A DNA stretch of 9,464 bases from Ignavibacteria bacterium (GCA_003233295.1 QILJ01000375.1:1-9464); one strand, 5' to 3'. Numbered from the stretch's first letter, positions 1 through 7,259 are shown. Notes: generated by a model from the sequence alone, not told the origin. Program-made: numbers and translations.

Positions 1-75
1 GCAATGGTGGCAGGGATAACTAACCACCCTTGGACGATTAATGAGCTTTTGGGTTACAAAGTTGTGTGTCAATAA
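1..75 (+). CDS. C-terminal fragment of a transposase (partial)
   Basis: This is a 24-codon open fragment entering from the left edge and ending with TAA. It contains the phrase AMVAGITNHPWTINELLGYK. An AM-AG-(I/L)T(D/N)H-W-(I/L)EELL pattern is, from memory, typical of the extreme C-terminus of several DDE-type insertion-sequence transposases. The catalytic residues would lie upstream, outside the window. The stop falls just before the putative terminal inverted repeat, as is usual for a transposase gene. So few residues do not allow a family assignment; a chance open frame is the alternative. Confidence 0.45.
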   Translation, partial: AMVAGITNHPWTINELLGYKVVCQ

Positions 76-90
76 TGTGGGGACATTACC
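1..90 (+). mobile_element. Probable right end of an insertion sequence
   Basis: The first 90 bases look like the terminal part of an insertion sequence running off the left edge. A plus-strand frame is open from base 1 to a TAA at 73-75 and reads like the C-terminus of a DDE transposase. Fifteen bases later, reading inward from base 90 on the minus strand, is GGTAATGTCCCCACATTATT, which would suit a terminal inverted repeat; a GG-first end resembles IS1-type elements. On the other side of base 90 the minus-strand coding sequence appears to stop in the middle of a conserved-looking phrase (HVRIF). The element's other end and target duplication lie outside the window, so the exact boundary and family are inference. 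Confidence 0.5.
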
Positions 91-525
91 AAAAATACGA
101 ACGTGATAGAAATCGCTAATTTTAGCCACAATTACTGAGCTATTCCCTTCTCCTGGAAGTGCATCAATATTTTCAAGAGACATCATATCCAGGTCATACT
201 CTTCTCTTCCCTTTATCTGGTTCACTAAACAAACCAAATCACTTCCTTCATATCCGACGCCCAGATTTTTAAAGAAACCACACCAAAAACGATATGTATC
301 TAATTCCCATTTGTCTTTAAGTTGATTGCTAAGAAAATCGAAATACACAACCCTAAGGTTTCTGTTATTTTCATAGTTACAAAGCAGTTGGCCAATCTCT
401 TCAGGAGAAGTTTGTGGCAATAAAACTGCTACATCTACCTTATCTACTTCAATATTGAATAATCTCAAAACCTGCTTCAATGCTTTTACAATTGGCTCGT
501 TCTTTTCGGTTGAGGTATTAGTCAT
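1..525 (-). CDS. Unrecognised protein, 3' part interrupted by an insertion sequence (partial)
   Basis: The frame starts at ATG 525-523 and stays open to the left edge (175 codons, no stop seen). A good ribosome site (AAGGAAG, five bases before ATG) lies inside the last codons of the sigma-54 activator gene, whose TGA overlaps this ATG as ATGA, so translation is probably coupled. The N-terminus (about residues 10-75) looks like an alpha/beta domain with strands around DVAVLLP and LRVVYFDF. Around residues 120-145 it reads SSVIVAKISDFYHVRIF. This resembles a beta-rich phrase ending in VRIFD that I recall from other bacterial proteins, but here it stops at F, exactly where the insertion sequence seems to begin (base 90). 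The last 30 codons are then probably insertion-sequence DNA read backwards. There is no signal peptide or membrane segment. Function unknown; by position it could be the output protein of the operon. Confidence 0.7.
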   Translation of the reverse strand, partial: MTNTSTEKNEPIVKALKQVLRLFNIEVDKVDVAVLLPQTSPEEIGQLLCNYENNRNLRVVYFDFLSNQLKDKWELDTYRFWCGFFKNLGVGYEGSDLVCLVNQIKGREEYDLDMMSLENIDALPGEGNSSVIVAKISDFYHVRIFGNVPTLLTHNFVTQKLINRPRVVSYPCHHC

Positions 526-2282
526 TTTTTCTTCCTTGAATTGCTTGGTCTTAATTTGATAGCTTCTTCAAATATTTTTCTTAATACCTCATTTTCATAA
601 ATGATTTTATCTTTTGACTCAGGTGATAGCTGTAGCAACTTTTTTATCATATCTGCTGCTTTGGGGGTTTTTAACTGCTCCCCTATCATGCAGCTTGCTG
701 CACCGGTGAGGTTAATTTCACCCTCCGGGGACCCGCCCGGTTTCATCTTTTTTGTCACTTCAATTGATGATTGCAAGTAGTTTGCCATCATCTTTGCAAC
801 TGCCCCCTGCAGGGCAGGCAATTTACCACTTATTTTAGAATAGTCTTCAGGAAACTCAAAAAACGAAAGCATAGTAATAAGTTCATCAATCGTATTGACA
901 ACACCACGTGCCTCTGTTTTTATAAAACTTTCTTTCCCCTCAGTAGTGACAGTATCAGTATCAAATCTGATATCCGAAGGCACAATCAGTTCAGAGTCCC
1001 TGTTGTCCTTTATTGCCCTTTCAAGGGCATTTCTTAGACCCCGCACATTGTCCCGCCATCCATGGTTTTCCAGTAATGTCATAGTCTCAGGTAAAATCTC
1101 TCTGGGCCAACGCGCATTATTTTCCTTACAGAGGATCTCAAGGAGTCTTTCTGCGATCAATGGAATATCTTCCTTCCGTTCTCTGAGAGGGGGGAGGGTT
1201 ATGGTATAGGCATTTATTCTATTCAGAAGGTCAGACTTGAATTTCCCCGTCTTTGCATGCTCCTCAAGGTTTTTATTAGTAGCAAGGAGAACCTGGACAT
1301 CAATAGGTATTTCATCACTTCCTCCCTGCCTTTTAACAACCCTGTTCTCTATTGGCCGTAAAAGCTTATTCTGGAGGCCCTCTGGAATATCTCCGATCTC
1401 ATCTATAAAGAGCGTCCCTCCATTCGCCATTTCAAAAAGACCTTCCCTGTCAGAGTTAGCCCCGGTAAATGCGCCCTTGACATGGCCAAAAAGCTCATCT
1501 TCCTGGAGGGTCTCTGCGGTACCATGTGGAGGATAGAATTTATAAGGTCCCTCTGACTTCGGAGACACATCGTGGATATACCTTGCAAGCAGTTCCTTAC
1601 CAGTCCCTGTTTCACCAAGTATCAGGATATTCCCCTTGCCAGTTGCCGCTCTTCGTGCTGCCCTTAAGGTTTCAAGTATCTCAACAGATTTTCCAATGAT
1701 TCTATTCTTTTCATCTGTCAGGTTCCTGCTGTCCTCTATCAGCCCATGCTCAAGTATCTTGGCCCTGAGTATCTCCTTTGGTGAGAGAGTAGCTGTTCCG
1801 TGTTCATGCCTCTGTATAAAGTCGGATGCACCACGCCTTCTGCAGTCCTCTATAACACCTGCACGCTCTCTGCTGCTTATAATAACTATCGGTATATCAG
1901 GGAATCTTTCATGAACGGCATCGAGAATAACAAGTCCAAAGGAATCGTCTCCAAGCTGACCCTCCGGTTCTCCATCAACTATTTGCCCTGATACAAACCG
2001 CAGGTCAAGAAGGATCAGTGCCCATTGTCTCTCTGCCCCCCTGTCCCATCCCTTGTTTACTATCTCAATGGCAACATTTACATCATTCTTTACAGTATTA
2101 GCTTGCCTTACCTGTCCAGAACAAAAGATCGCCTCAGCAACCTGCTCTTGAATAGATGTTGGTTTCTCATCATCCCCTGTTGAATCGATTAGCCCGAAGT
2201 TGCGGCATAGGTTTCTCCTGTCCGTCAGCGATGAACCAAAAATGTCATCGATTAGCAATATTCTGGGTATCATATTTTCCAT
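522..2282 (-). CDS. Sigma-54-dependent transcriptional activator with divergent receiver domain (NtrC type)
   Basis: This 586-residue protein has two recognisable parts. Residues 5-160 form a receiver-like domain: acidic pair D12-D13, likely phospho-acceptor D93 (ILLDLRF), and S136/S137 after strand four. The usual Lys of strand five is missing (SDFIQRHE), and residues 30-80 look like an insertion. Residues 194-440 form the AAA+ module that remodels sigma-54 RNA polymerase: Walker A GETGTGKE (223-230), sigma-54 loop GAFTGA (270-275), Walker [10 protein letters not shown] (290-298), ATN sensor I (334-336), Arg-finger region SDLLNRIN and LPPLRER, and sensor [18 protein letters not shown]. The tail (455-586) lacks an obvious Fis-type helix-turn-helix; residues 521-550 ([10 protein letters not shown], then [10 protein letters not shown]) may be a variant. 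ATG 2282 has little ribosome site; ATG 2273 (residue 4) follows GGA closely and is an alternative. The gene probably activates a sigma-54 promoter, but I found no clear -24/-12 site in the window. Confidence 0.92.
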   Translation of the reverse strand: MENMIPRILLIDDIFGSSLTDRRNLCRNFGLIDSTGDDEKPTSIQEQVAEAIFCSGQVRQANTVKNDVNVAIEIVNKGWDRGAERQWALILLDLRFVSGQIVDGEPEGQLGDDSFGLVILDAVHERFPDIPIVIISSRERAGVIEDCRRRGASDFIQRHEHGTATLSPKEILRAKILEHGLIEDSRNLTDEKNRIIGKSVEILETLRAARRAATGKGNILILGETGTGKELLARYIHDVSPKSEGPYKFYPPHGTAETLQEDELFGHVKGAFTGANSDREGLFEMANGGTLFIDEIGDIPEGLQNKLLRPIENRVVKRQGGSDEIPIDVQVLLATNKNLEEHAKTGKFKSDLLNRINAYTITLPPLRERKEDIPLIAERLLEILCKENNARWPREILPETMTLLENHGWRDNVRGLRNALERAIKDNRDSELIVPSDIRFDTDTVTTEGKESFIKTEARGVVNTIDELITMLSFFEFPEDYSKISGKLPALQGAVAKMMANYLQSSIEVTKKMKPGGSPEGEINLTGAASCMIGEQLKTPKAADMIKKLLQLSPESKDKIIYENEVLRKIFEEAIKLRPSNSRKKK

Positions 2283-2298
2283 TTCAGCCGCTATATAT

Positions 2299-2338
2299 CC
2301 ACAGATTACACAGATTTTCCATTCGTGTAAATTCGTGG
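2299..2338. repeat. Imperfect palindromic intergenic repeat
   Basis: Two 18-base arms, CCACAGATTACACAGATT (2299-2316) and the reverse complement of CCACGAATTTACACGAAT (2321-2338), face each other across a four-base spacer. Each arm is itself a near-direct repeat of a CACAGATT-like or CACGAATT-like unit. The structure could fold as a long imperfect hairpin in RNA or single-stranded DNA. I recall very similar CTGTGTAATCTGTGG phrases as dispersed intergenic repeats in many bacterial genomes, but that cannot be checked here. It lies just upstream of the sigma-54 activator start. Confidence 0.6.
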
Positions 2339-2352
2339 CTAAGCAAATGATT

Positions 2353-2374
2353 TAAAATCCACAATCCAAAATTA
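2353..2374. repeat. Short low-complexity repeat (AATCCACAATCCAAAATT)
   Basis: Immediately after the 3' end of the 167-residue gene comes AATCCACAATCCAAAATT, a short direct repetition of AATCC(A/C)-like units. It adjoins the larger palindrome and may belong to the same class of dispersed intergenic filler. It has no coding content. Confidence 0.3.
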
Positions 2375-2878
2375 TCAAACTACCTGTATTTCATGAGGCA
2401 GCTCGCTTATTTTTTTGCTGAAGTCACTAAATAACAAGATGATCCTTTCACCACTTGAGTCATCTGATTCCATTTCGCCCTTCAACGCATGGGCTATTGA
2501 ATCTACAATCTTATCTATCTCGTCTATCTTTAACCTAAGCTCCAGCACCTTATTTTCAATACCTGTTCTTGCAAGATAAAGTGCATGAATCACCTCTCCG
2601 AGCCATTCCTTATTTTCATCAGACATTCTGTCAAGGGGTGGCTCATACAAAAGCTGCCTTGGACTCAGGGCTTCCTCTGCGTTATCAATAAGTCTCTTAA
2701 AGATATTCCTCTTCTTCTTCCACTGTAAAAGCTGCTCAAGTATATCATTTCTGTCCGGCCCGCAAGTATCAATATCATCAAAACACTCCTTCCATGACTT
2801 TAAGAACGTCAGATAACGGTTTTGAAGCCAGTCATGGTGGAGCTTTGAGCGGAGATTGTTCCATTCGGTGTTCTTCAT
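2375..2878 (-). CDS. Small helical protein of unknown function
   Basis: A 167-residue protein that I do not recognise. It reads as almost entirely alpha-helical and charged. Residues 1-65 are rich in Trp, Lys and Leu (NLRSKLHHDWLQNRYLTFLKSWKE pattern); residues 87-135 have heptad-like Leu/Ile spacing (NKVLELRLKIDEIDKIVDSIAH) that could form a short coiled coil; an acidic stretch (GEMESDDSSGE, 134-144) follows. There is no signal peptide, membrane segment or catalytic-looking motif. The ATG at 2878 has only a weak upstream purine run. It sits between the receiver-like gene and the sigma-54 activator on the same strand, with about 90 bases on each side. Its base composition matches the activator more than the AT-rich pair upstream. 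An adaptor or regulatory partner is possible but is inference only. Confidence 0.75.
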   Translation of the reverse strand: MKNTEWNNLRSKLHHDWLQNRYLTFLKSWKECFDDIDTCGPDRNDILEQLLQWKKKRNIFKRLIDNAEEALSPRQLLYEPPLDRMSDENKEWLGEVIHALYLARTGIENKVLELRLKIDEIDKIVDSIAHALKGEMESDDSSGERIILLFSDFSKKISELPHEIQVV

Positions 2879-2967
2879 ATTTTAAAGTTCTTACTGAATA
2901 CACACCTTCTGATTGGGATAATATCTATTAGTGTTAAAAAAGTTGAAGCATAAATCAATCAATTTTT

Positions 2968-3651
2968 TTATAAAACCTCTTCGATAATCAAAAAAGATTT
3001 ATTTACTATTTCTGTAAAAATTTTTATATATTCTGATTTGAGATTATTCCCATCGTCAAAATATTGACTTTTCTTATTTCTTATTTCTTCTATCAATTTA
3101 ATATCTTCAATGTTTTTAGTAATCGTTTCCAACTCTTTATCTAATTTATCTTCTTTGTAGTCGTCCCCTAAAGCAGGCTTCCACCAATCTTTTTGTAATG
3201 TTAGTTTTTTATTGGTTACTGCGACTTCCTTAAGAAGTCGTATCTTTTTAGGAGCATTAGCTGCAAGGTAGCCCTGGCAAAGGATGGAAAGGGCTATTAG
3301 GTGAGTTTTTATAGGTTCGGGTTGAAGAAGTGACCAGTCAACCTCATTTTCTAATTTTTCAAAAAAATCAATAGCTTTTTTATAATCTTTCAATTTATCC
3401 GCAGGATATAAACAATAGTGAATATTATCACTGTCATGCTCACCTTTTATAGTAACTGTGTTTATGAAAACGAATTGTTTATCACTATTATCTTTTGCTT
3501 TTTTCTTCCAAACATCGTTGTTACCAGTATGAATAAATATTAGGTCGTAGTTGTTAATCTGGTTTATACTAGTGATATTATCAAAATTATAATTTTCAAA
3601 AAATGTTTTTATAGCTTTGATGTTACGCCAATCAAAATATGCTTTATTCAT
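2968..3651 (-). CDS. Unknown protein with receiver-like N-terminus
   Basis: A 227-residue, AT-rich protein. Residues 1-105 can be laid out as a CheY-like alternation: strand YDLIFIHTGNND (35-46), strand KQFVFINTVTI (58-68), strand IHYCLYPADKLKDYKKAIDFF (77-97). H41 occupies the place where a phosphorylatable Asp would be expected, so if it is a receiver it is a degenerate one. Residues 113-133 (HLIALSILCQGYLAANA) form a helix, and the C-terminus (170-227) is helical and lysine-rich. The ATG directly follows the TAA of the upstream gene, and its ribosome site GGGAG lies in that gene's last codons, so the two are almost certainly co-translated and likely partners. No transmembrane segment is evident. 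The fold assignment is inference from strand pattern only. Confidence 0.75.
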   Translation of the reverse strand: MNKAYFDWRNIKAIKTFFENYNFDNITSINQINNYDLIFIHTGNNDVWKKKAKDNSDKQFVFINTVTIKGEHDSDNIHYCLYPADKLKDYKKAIDFFEKLENEVDWSLLQPEPIKTHLIALSILCQGYLAANAPKKIRLLKEVAVTNKKLTLQKDWWKPALGDDYKEDKLDKELETITKNIEDIKLIEEIRNKKSQYFDDGNNLKSEYIKIFTEIVNKSFLIIEEVL

Positions 3652-5544
3652 TTATATACTCCCATCCATCTCGATAGAAAATCTGTTGTTGCTAACCTGC
3701 AATCTGATATTTCCAGCAATTATATTTACATCTGATTTGTTTTCTGTACAATTTATATGTGCTTTATCTACTGTTGCTTTACAATTGTATATAAAATCCA
3801 GAAAGGGCTTTAAAAAATCACCACCCTCAAAACGATGGTTACTATCTTTTGCAAGTCTTATTACGCTTGCAAAATTTTTTGGGTCATAATCTTTAAAATT
3901 AAAATTTGAGAATTTCATTTCAATAAGATAACTTCCATTTTGTCTTGTTATATTTGTTTCATCTAATTCAAGATCTTTATTATCAGGCTTAAAGATTAGA
4001 AATCCTTCAATTAGGTTAAGTAACATAGAGTAAGAAGGAACAGGTATCGAAACATTTATATCAGTAATTTCTTGGTTATTTATTTTTGTTATAAAATCAG
4101 ACAAATCACTACTTTCACATTTTGAAGAATCAACATTATAAAAGATTGGAGACCTTTTTTCACAAAGAATTATTATTAGTGGGAGCCATGGCTTTTGACC
4201 ACCTGGTTTATAGGGAGTATGCAATATATATTTGAAAGCGTTCAATGCATTCGTCAATGTATTTTTATCATGTTTTTCAGCGTTGATATCAATATTGGAT
4301 TCTAATTGCTTTGTCCATTTAATTACCTGGTCTTCATTTACATTAATTATTTTTTTACATAATTCCCGCAAGCCATAGCGCGGATCAGTTTTTGGACTGG
4401 AAAAAAGCAGTTTCCTGAGAAGATCCATACTATCTCTTATATCTGCTTGGATAGAATCATCTGAGAAAATCTCTTTTACAATTGCTGTCAAAGTACATAC
4501 GTAATCAGATAACTTTGAATAATACTGAGGTTTATGTACAACTTCCCATTGTATACTGCCAATATTGCATTTAGTACCTTCCTCAAAGTATTTCCATACG
4601 CGAGGAGCTGCTAAAAATATTGCTCGATGAGGATGATACAAAATCGCTTGTAATTCTTGAGAATCTTTTTGTAATTTTTCGATAGAGGCAGAGATACCAT
4701 CAAGCGGTTTTAGAAGAAGATTTAACATTTCTTCCGATTTTTTAAGTTCTTCTTTTTGTTTTTGAAGTTCTTTTCTTGCATTCATCTCAAACAAAACGCC
4801 AAAGGGAAGAGCAATTCTTTCTAGACAAGATAATAAAATATTTATAGTATCTTGATTTTTAAATTCCTCTCTTGCCGCAACATAAATTTCACCATAACTT
4901 TTAAAAATATTCAAAAATGTCTTGTGGTATAAAGGCCTAGCACAATAAAAATTTAATTCATATCTTTTCAGTGGTTTATCAAGAAGAAAATCCAAGTATT
5001 TTTGGAACCTTTCAAATTTATCTTCATCTTCTATTAACCGCATTTCCCACATAACTTTATGACGATAAATCTCTTCGCTATTTATTAAAATTGACGGTTG
5101 CAGGTCGGTTTCCTCTTTATTATTAATCAGATATATACAGTCAGCTCTAGCGAGTCTACCTTCAGTAAAAAGCTTAAACAAGCTATATCTCTCATCAAGA
5201 TGTTTTTTAGCTTCTTCATAATTATTGATAAGCGTGTCCCATCTATCGGTAATTCCCTCTATTTCCTTATTATTTTTTGTACAAAGTACATAACCAAAAC
5301 CATTCTGTATTGTTCTTACTTGGGCATCTTTATCCTCCCCCTGGTCAACAATTGTCATTCCCACCCATAGTAATTTATAGAATTCATGGGGTCCAATAAC
5401 TTTAAGAATTAGATCGTTAAAGTCTTTATTTATTTCCCTGATTATCCCATGTAATTTGCCTGTTGCTTTAAAGCAATCGTTAACTGTAATTTCTACAGCA
5501 TCAAAAAATTCATTGATTGCAAAATCAATTTTTTTAGCCGACAT
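3652..5544 (-). CDS. Large coiled-coil protein, possibly a degenerate sensor-kinase-like component
   Basis: I do not recognise this protein of about 630 residues. The frame can begin at TTG 5547, but ATG 5544 is favoured because AGAGGAA ends five bases before it. Residues 1-250 are mixed helix/strand without a known signature. Residues 252-302 (RKELQKQKEELKKSEEMLNL and following) form a coiled coil leading into LKPLDGISASIEKLQ. Residues 300-460 are helical. In residues 505-631, a helix (SMLLNLIEGFLIF), a hydrophobic strand (SYLIEMKF) and a final strand pair (GNIRLQVSNNRFSIEM) recall the topology of a histidine-kinase ATPase domain. However, the N-box Asn and the glycine boxes are not visible, so any such domain is degenerate. 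There are no signal or membrane segments: cytoplasmic. It is much more AT-rich than the sigma-54 gene. It heads the left operon and abuts the receiver-like gene. Confidence 0.8.
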   Translation of the reverse strand: MSAKKIDFAINEFFDAVEITVNDCFKATGKLHGIIREINKDFNDLILKVIGPHEFYKLLWVGMTIVDQGEDKDAQVRTIQNGFGYVLCTKNNKEIEGITDRWDTLINNYEEAKKHLDERYSLFKLFTEGRLARADCIYLINNKEETDLQPSILINSEEIYRHKVMWEMRLIEDEDKFERFQKYLDFLLDKPLKRYELNFYCARPLYHKTFLNIFKSYGEIYVAAREEFKNQDTINILLSCLERIALPFGVLFEMNARKELQKQKEELKKSEEMLNLLLKPLDGISASIEKLQKDSQELQAILYHPHRAIFLAAPRVWKYFEEGTKCNIGSIQWEVVHKPQYYSKLSDYVCTLTAIVKEIFSDDSIQADIRDSMDLLRKLLFSSPKTDPRYGLRELCKKIINVNEDQVIKWTKQLESNIDINAEKHDKNTLTNALNAFKYILHTPYKPGGQKPWLPLIIILCEKRSPIFYNVDSSKCESSDLSDFITKINNQEITDINVSIPVPSYSMLLNLIEGFLIFKPDNKDLELDETNITRQNGSYLIEMKFSNFNFKDYDPKNFASVIRLAKDSNHRFEGGDFLKPFLDFIYNCKATVDKAHINCTENKSDVNIIAGNIRLQVSNNRFSIEMDGSI

Positions 5545-5549
5545 CAAGG

Positions 5550-5556
5550 TTCCTCT
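5550..5556 (-). promoter_or_regulatory. Ribosome binding site deciding the start of the 630-residue gene
   Basis: On the minus strand AGAGGAA is followed by five bases (CCTTG) and ATG at 5544. The TTG at 5547 in the same frame would leave only two bases of spacing, so the ATG is the better start. Confidence 0.6.
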
Positions 5557-5581
5557 GGCAGAGACCGCAGGCTTTTTAAAT

Positions 5582-5611
5582 TTATAAAAATAGTATTATA
5601 AGGAGTTACAA
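5582..5611 (-). promoter_or_regulatory. Candidate sigma-70-type promoter for the left operon
   Basis: In the 89-base gap the minus strand reads TTGTAA (5611-5606), then 17 bases, then TTTATA (5588-5583). A perfect TATAAT lies at 5600-5595 but without a good -35 partner. Either could drive the five-gene left operon. No GG-N10-GC sigma-54 signature was seen in this gap. AT-rich DNA gives such matches by chance, so this is tentative. Confidence 0.28.
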
Positions 5612-5633
5612 TAAATAGTAGCATCCGATTATG

Positions 5634-7181
5634 TTACGACCCCAATATTTTTATTCGATTACCTGATAGTGATTTTAGCTCCTTATCAAAAGCGTCATAG
5701 GATGTCTTAAGGAATGGGAATCTTTCTATTTTATTCTTTACCCTGTCTCTATATGTATTACTATTGTAGAAATCAAAGATAATCTTCTGGCGCGCATCAA
5801 TCAATTGTTTCTCTGACAGATTATGACATTTAACAACCGGCTTATTTTCTGACATTTCATCATAATTATCTGTTGTCAAAATCCAGTCTGATTTTTTTGA
5901 TGCAGGAGACCCTTTGTAAGGGACAGCGAATGCTACCCTTATTTGATCAATCGGATTATTTAACAATCCTTCTTTGATTTCGTTTAATGTTTCATATGAT
6001 TCCCATGGAGAGCCAATAACTATATAGACTCTATTAATTATTCCAACATCGTCAGTATTTTTCAACGTTTCACTTATGTTTTTAAAATTATAACTCTTAT
6101 CATAGCAATCCTTTACTATTTTTTCGTTAAACGATTCAACTCCAAATCCAATTTTTGAGCAACCAGCATCAGCTAACAGTTTAGCATCTTCCTTATTTAT
6201 CCCAATTCTTGCTAAGCAAAACCAATGAATATATTTATCAATATCATCCCGCATTGAAAATAAATTATAACGATCATGAGGCTTATGAAGGTTGCTATTT
6301 ATAATCGCGTTACATAAATCCCTCATTTTATTTCTATTATGGTTAAAGGTAACGTCATTAAAGTAAAAAAAATTTATGCTTTTTCCATTTGAAGTAAGAT
6401 AATTGTTTCTTATAGTAATTATTTCTTTTATTAATAGTTCGTGATTTCGAAACGTCACCTTTTCATTATTAACTGGTTTGGTTTTATTACACCAAACCTC
6501 AGGGGTTACACAAAAAGAACAGTGTGCTGAACAGCCTCTGGAATATTGAACCTGAACAACACCTGTCTGCAACTCGAATGAAGGATAACTCAAATTCCAG
6601 TTTTTACTGCCATGCATAAAGCGTGCATAACGTTTTGCTTCGGGAAGAATATCCAAGTTTTCAATTCGATCTCGAACTCTAAATTCCTTACTCTTCAATT
6701 GAGGATCATCTTTATAGACCAATCCTTCTATTGAGAAAAATTGATTTTGACCTTCTTTTATTGTATGAACCAGTTCTTTAAATGTAATTTCCCCCTCACC
6801 GAAAACAACAAAATCAACAACATCTTCCTTTATAACTTCTTCTGGGTCTAACGAGGGATGCTGCCCACCAAAAACAATCTTAACCTTTTCTTTCAATCTT
6901 CTCTTGACTGCACGTGCAAGTTTTAGAGAATATTTATAATTACACGTCAAAACTGAGAACCCAACAATGTCAGGCTCATCTTTACATATAGCATCCACAA
7001 ATTTTAATTTATCTATTTCTCCTTGTTGCATAACTTCAACATGCACTCCATATTTTCCTAATTCCGTTTCTACATAAGAAGCAATAATCTCACAGGCATA
7101 AGGTTCAAGAGTATTCCCCCGAAGTTCAAGAGTTCGAGTCATATAACCTATATCAGTTGGTTCAACTAGAATTATATACAT
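5634..7181 (-). CDS. B12-binding-domain radical SAM enzyme
   Basis: A 515-residue protein with the two-domain build of cobalamin-type radical SAM proteins. Residues 1-145 are Rossmann-like: DIVGFSVLTC (71-80), then KIVFGGQHPSLDPEEV (101-116) and the typical VVFGEGE (125-131). No DxHxxG cobalamin-ligand motif is visible, as in many members. The radical SAM domain begins near residue 209: C217, C221 and C224 (RGCSAHCSFC) are the CX3CX2C cluster ligands that bind 4Fe-4S and S-adenosylmethionine. Later barrel strands include FFYFNDVTF (271-279), GCSKIGFGVES (340-350) and VYIVIGSPWES (385-395). The substrate is unknown; the family carries out methylations, ring closures and other radical reactions. 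ATG 7181 is preceded by two ribosome-site-like runs (AAGGAG and AAAGGAT). It follows the binding-protein gene by 78 bases on the same strand, probably in one transcript. Confidence 0.92.
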   Translation of the reverse strand: MYIILVEPTDIGYMTRTLELRGNTLEPYACEIIASYVETELGKYGVHVEVMQQGEIDKLKFVDAICKDEPDIVGFSVLTCNYKYSLKLARAVKRRLKEKVKIVFGGQHPSLDPEEVIKEDVVDFVVFGEGEITFKELVHTIKEGQNQFFSIEGLVYKDDPQLKSKEFRVRDRIENLDILPEAKRYARFMHGSKNWNLSYPSFELQTGVVQVQYSRGCSAHCSFCVTPEVWCNKTKPVNNEKVTFRNHELLIKEIITIRNNYLTSNGKSINFFYFNDVTFNHNRNKMRDLCNAIINSNLHKPHDRYNLFSMRDDIDKYIHWFCLARIGINKEDAKLLADAGCSKIGFGVESFNEKIVKDCYDKSYNFKNISETLKNTDDVGIINRVYIVIGSPWESYETLNEIKEGLLNNPIDQIRVAFAVPYKGSPASKKSDWILTTDNYDEMSENKPVVKCHNLSEKQLIDARQKIIFDFYNSNTYRDRVKNKIERFPFLKTSYDAFDKELKSLSGNRIKILGS

Positions 7182-7205
7182 TTATCCTTTAGCTCCTTTT
7201 TTATC
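7182..7205 (-). promoter_or_regulatory. Stacked purine runs (ribosome sites) before the radical SAM gene
   Basis: The minus strand just before ATG 7181 carries successive AAAAGGAT, AAAAAGGAG and AAAGGAT runs. The AAGGAG copy (11 bases away) and the AGGAT copy (3 bases away) bracket the usual spacing. This could mean strong or adjustable initiation, or simply purine-rich drift. Confidence 0.35.
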
Positions 7206-7259
7206 CTTTTAACTTTATCCCTATATACAGGATATTATTAACAGTCCTAACTTCACTTC

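Noticed and set aside
771..2350. Several plus-strand open frames of 60-100 codons opposite the sigma-54 activator, and a 71-codon minus-strand frame at 1403-1618
   Set aside because: They overlap a gene with unmistakable AAA+ motifs, show no family motifs of their own, and have no supporting ribosome sites. They are reading-frame shadows.
2283..2374. Sigma-54 (-24/-12) promoter for autoregulation of the activator
   Set aside because: No TGGCAC-N5-TTGCA-like sequence was found on the minus strand in this gap or in the other gaps inspected.
3617..3889. Plus-strand 90-codon frame with hydrophobic residues near the start
   Set aside because: It is antisense to the end of the 630-residue gene; the hydrophobic look is the usual product of reading AT-rich coding DNA backwards.
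5098..5370. Plus-strand 90-codon hydrophobic frame resembling a small membrane protein
   Set aside because: It lies wholly antisense within the 630-residue gene, with no independent support.
5545..5633. Possible terminator in the gap between the two operons
   Set aside because: I looked for a GC-rich stem followed by a T-run. The only candidate (CTCT-GGC-AGAG) has a four-pair stem and is not followed directly by T residues.
7219..7237. TATCC...GGATA inverted repeat upstream of the radical SAM gene as an operator or terminator
   Set aside because: The stem is only five pairs in AT-rich DNA, with no T-run in the right place; chance is a sufficient explanation.
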